Positions 5,641-5,763 of a stretch of DNA of 5,763 nucleotides are shown here, in pieces. The position numbers and the translations under genes are program-made. The notes under the pieces were generated by a model, which saw only the letters and a list, made by a program, of their open reading frames with translations, searched no databases and was not told the DNA's origin. The stretch spans positions 1 through 5,763 of the forward strand of contig JAURLM010000239.1 in NCBI GenBank assembly GCA_030831265.1. The letters are read 5' to 3'. The number at the start of each line of letters is the position of its first letter. Within the stretch, counting starts at the first letter, position 1. Source of the DNA: Chloroflexota bacterium (lineage in GTDB: Bacteria > Chloroflexota > Dehalococcoidia > Lucifugimonadales > Lucifugimonadaceae).

Positions 5641-5763
5641 GTGAGAGCTGTCGGCCTCTTCCGCTCCGATAGGCAACCTGGTTCGTCTGAAACCAGCGTC
5701 CCTGGTGGTGTCGCCGAAATTCAGCGCTACTGCGAACGCAACCACCACGTCCTGGTCAACAGC
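5641..5763 (+). CDS. 5' fragment of a gene resembling a serine recombinase/resolvase N-terminal domain
   Basis: The frame opens at GTG 5641, 4 nt after the upstream TAA, and stays open for 41 codons to the window edge. The protein begins MRAVGLFRSDRQ and continues to AEIQRYCERNHHVLVNS. Both parts resemble resolvase N-termini: the first strand 'MR..GY.RVST..Q' with Arg8 in the same place, and the helix/strand 'qr..IerYcernghelv' near residue 25-40. The usual nucleophile Ser10 position reads Asp here, with Ser at position 9, so the protein may be a divergent or catalytically altered relative. Only 41 residues are visible, so the family call is tentative; that a gene starts here is well supported by the RBS and spacing. 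Another small alpha/beta domain could give a similar short match. Confidence 0.5.
   Translation, partial: MRAVGLFRSDRQPGSSETSVPGGVAEIQRYCERNHHVLVNS

Overview
This is a bacterial chromosomal window of roughly mid-50s % GC (estimated by eye). It is densely packed, with Shine-Dalgarno-led genes and frequent GTG/TTG starts. There are no mobile elements, CRISPR arrays, rRNAs or tRNAs. The gene content (MoxR ATPase / DUF58 / DUF4129 cluster, a single-copy-type pyruvate kinase, and a COG1579 coiled-coil zinc-ribbon protein) would fit Chloroflexota (Dehalococcoidia/SAR202-like) or a related lineage. That placement is a low-confidence inference from gene style only.

Left part (1-3141, + strand): a tight three-gene operon. 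It holds the C-terminal end of a MoxR-family AAA+ ATPase, a DUF58 protein 14 nt later, and a polytopic membrane protein with a C-terminal DUF4129-like domain whose TTG start overlaps the DUF58 stop by 8 nt. This is the well-known MoxR-DUF58-(transglutaminase/DUF4129) type of cluster. The transglutaminase catalytic domain that often accompanies it is not present in this window. The presumed role is chaperone-like or cell-envelope related, but no biochemical role can be read from the sequence.

Middle part (3138-4643, - strand): a complete pyruvate kinase gene that converges on the operon with a 4-bp overlap of the two stop codons, so there is no room for an intergenic terminator. Its residues at the monovalent-cation site (Leu-Pro-Gly-Pro-Lys) point to a K+-independent enzyme. 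I prefer the ATG at 4643 over a GTG 72 nt upstream. That choice leaves a leader containing a perfect 15-bp palindrome.

Divergent intergenic region (4644-4934): about 290 bp with no convincing gene. It holds a good sigma70-type promoter on the + strand (TTGACA, 17 nt, TAGAGT), a weak candidate promoter on the - strand for pyk, and several short dyads.

Right part (4935-5763, + strand): a COG1579-family coiled-coil/zinc-ribbon protein starting at TTG 4935. Four nt after its stop comes the beginning of another GTG-started gene with an excellent ribosome binding site. Its first 41 residues resemble the N-terminus of a serine recombinase/resolvase domain, but the usual nucleophile position is altered. 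This gene runs off the window and is the most interesting loose end.
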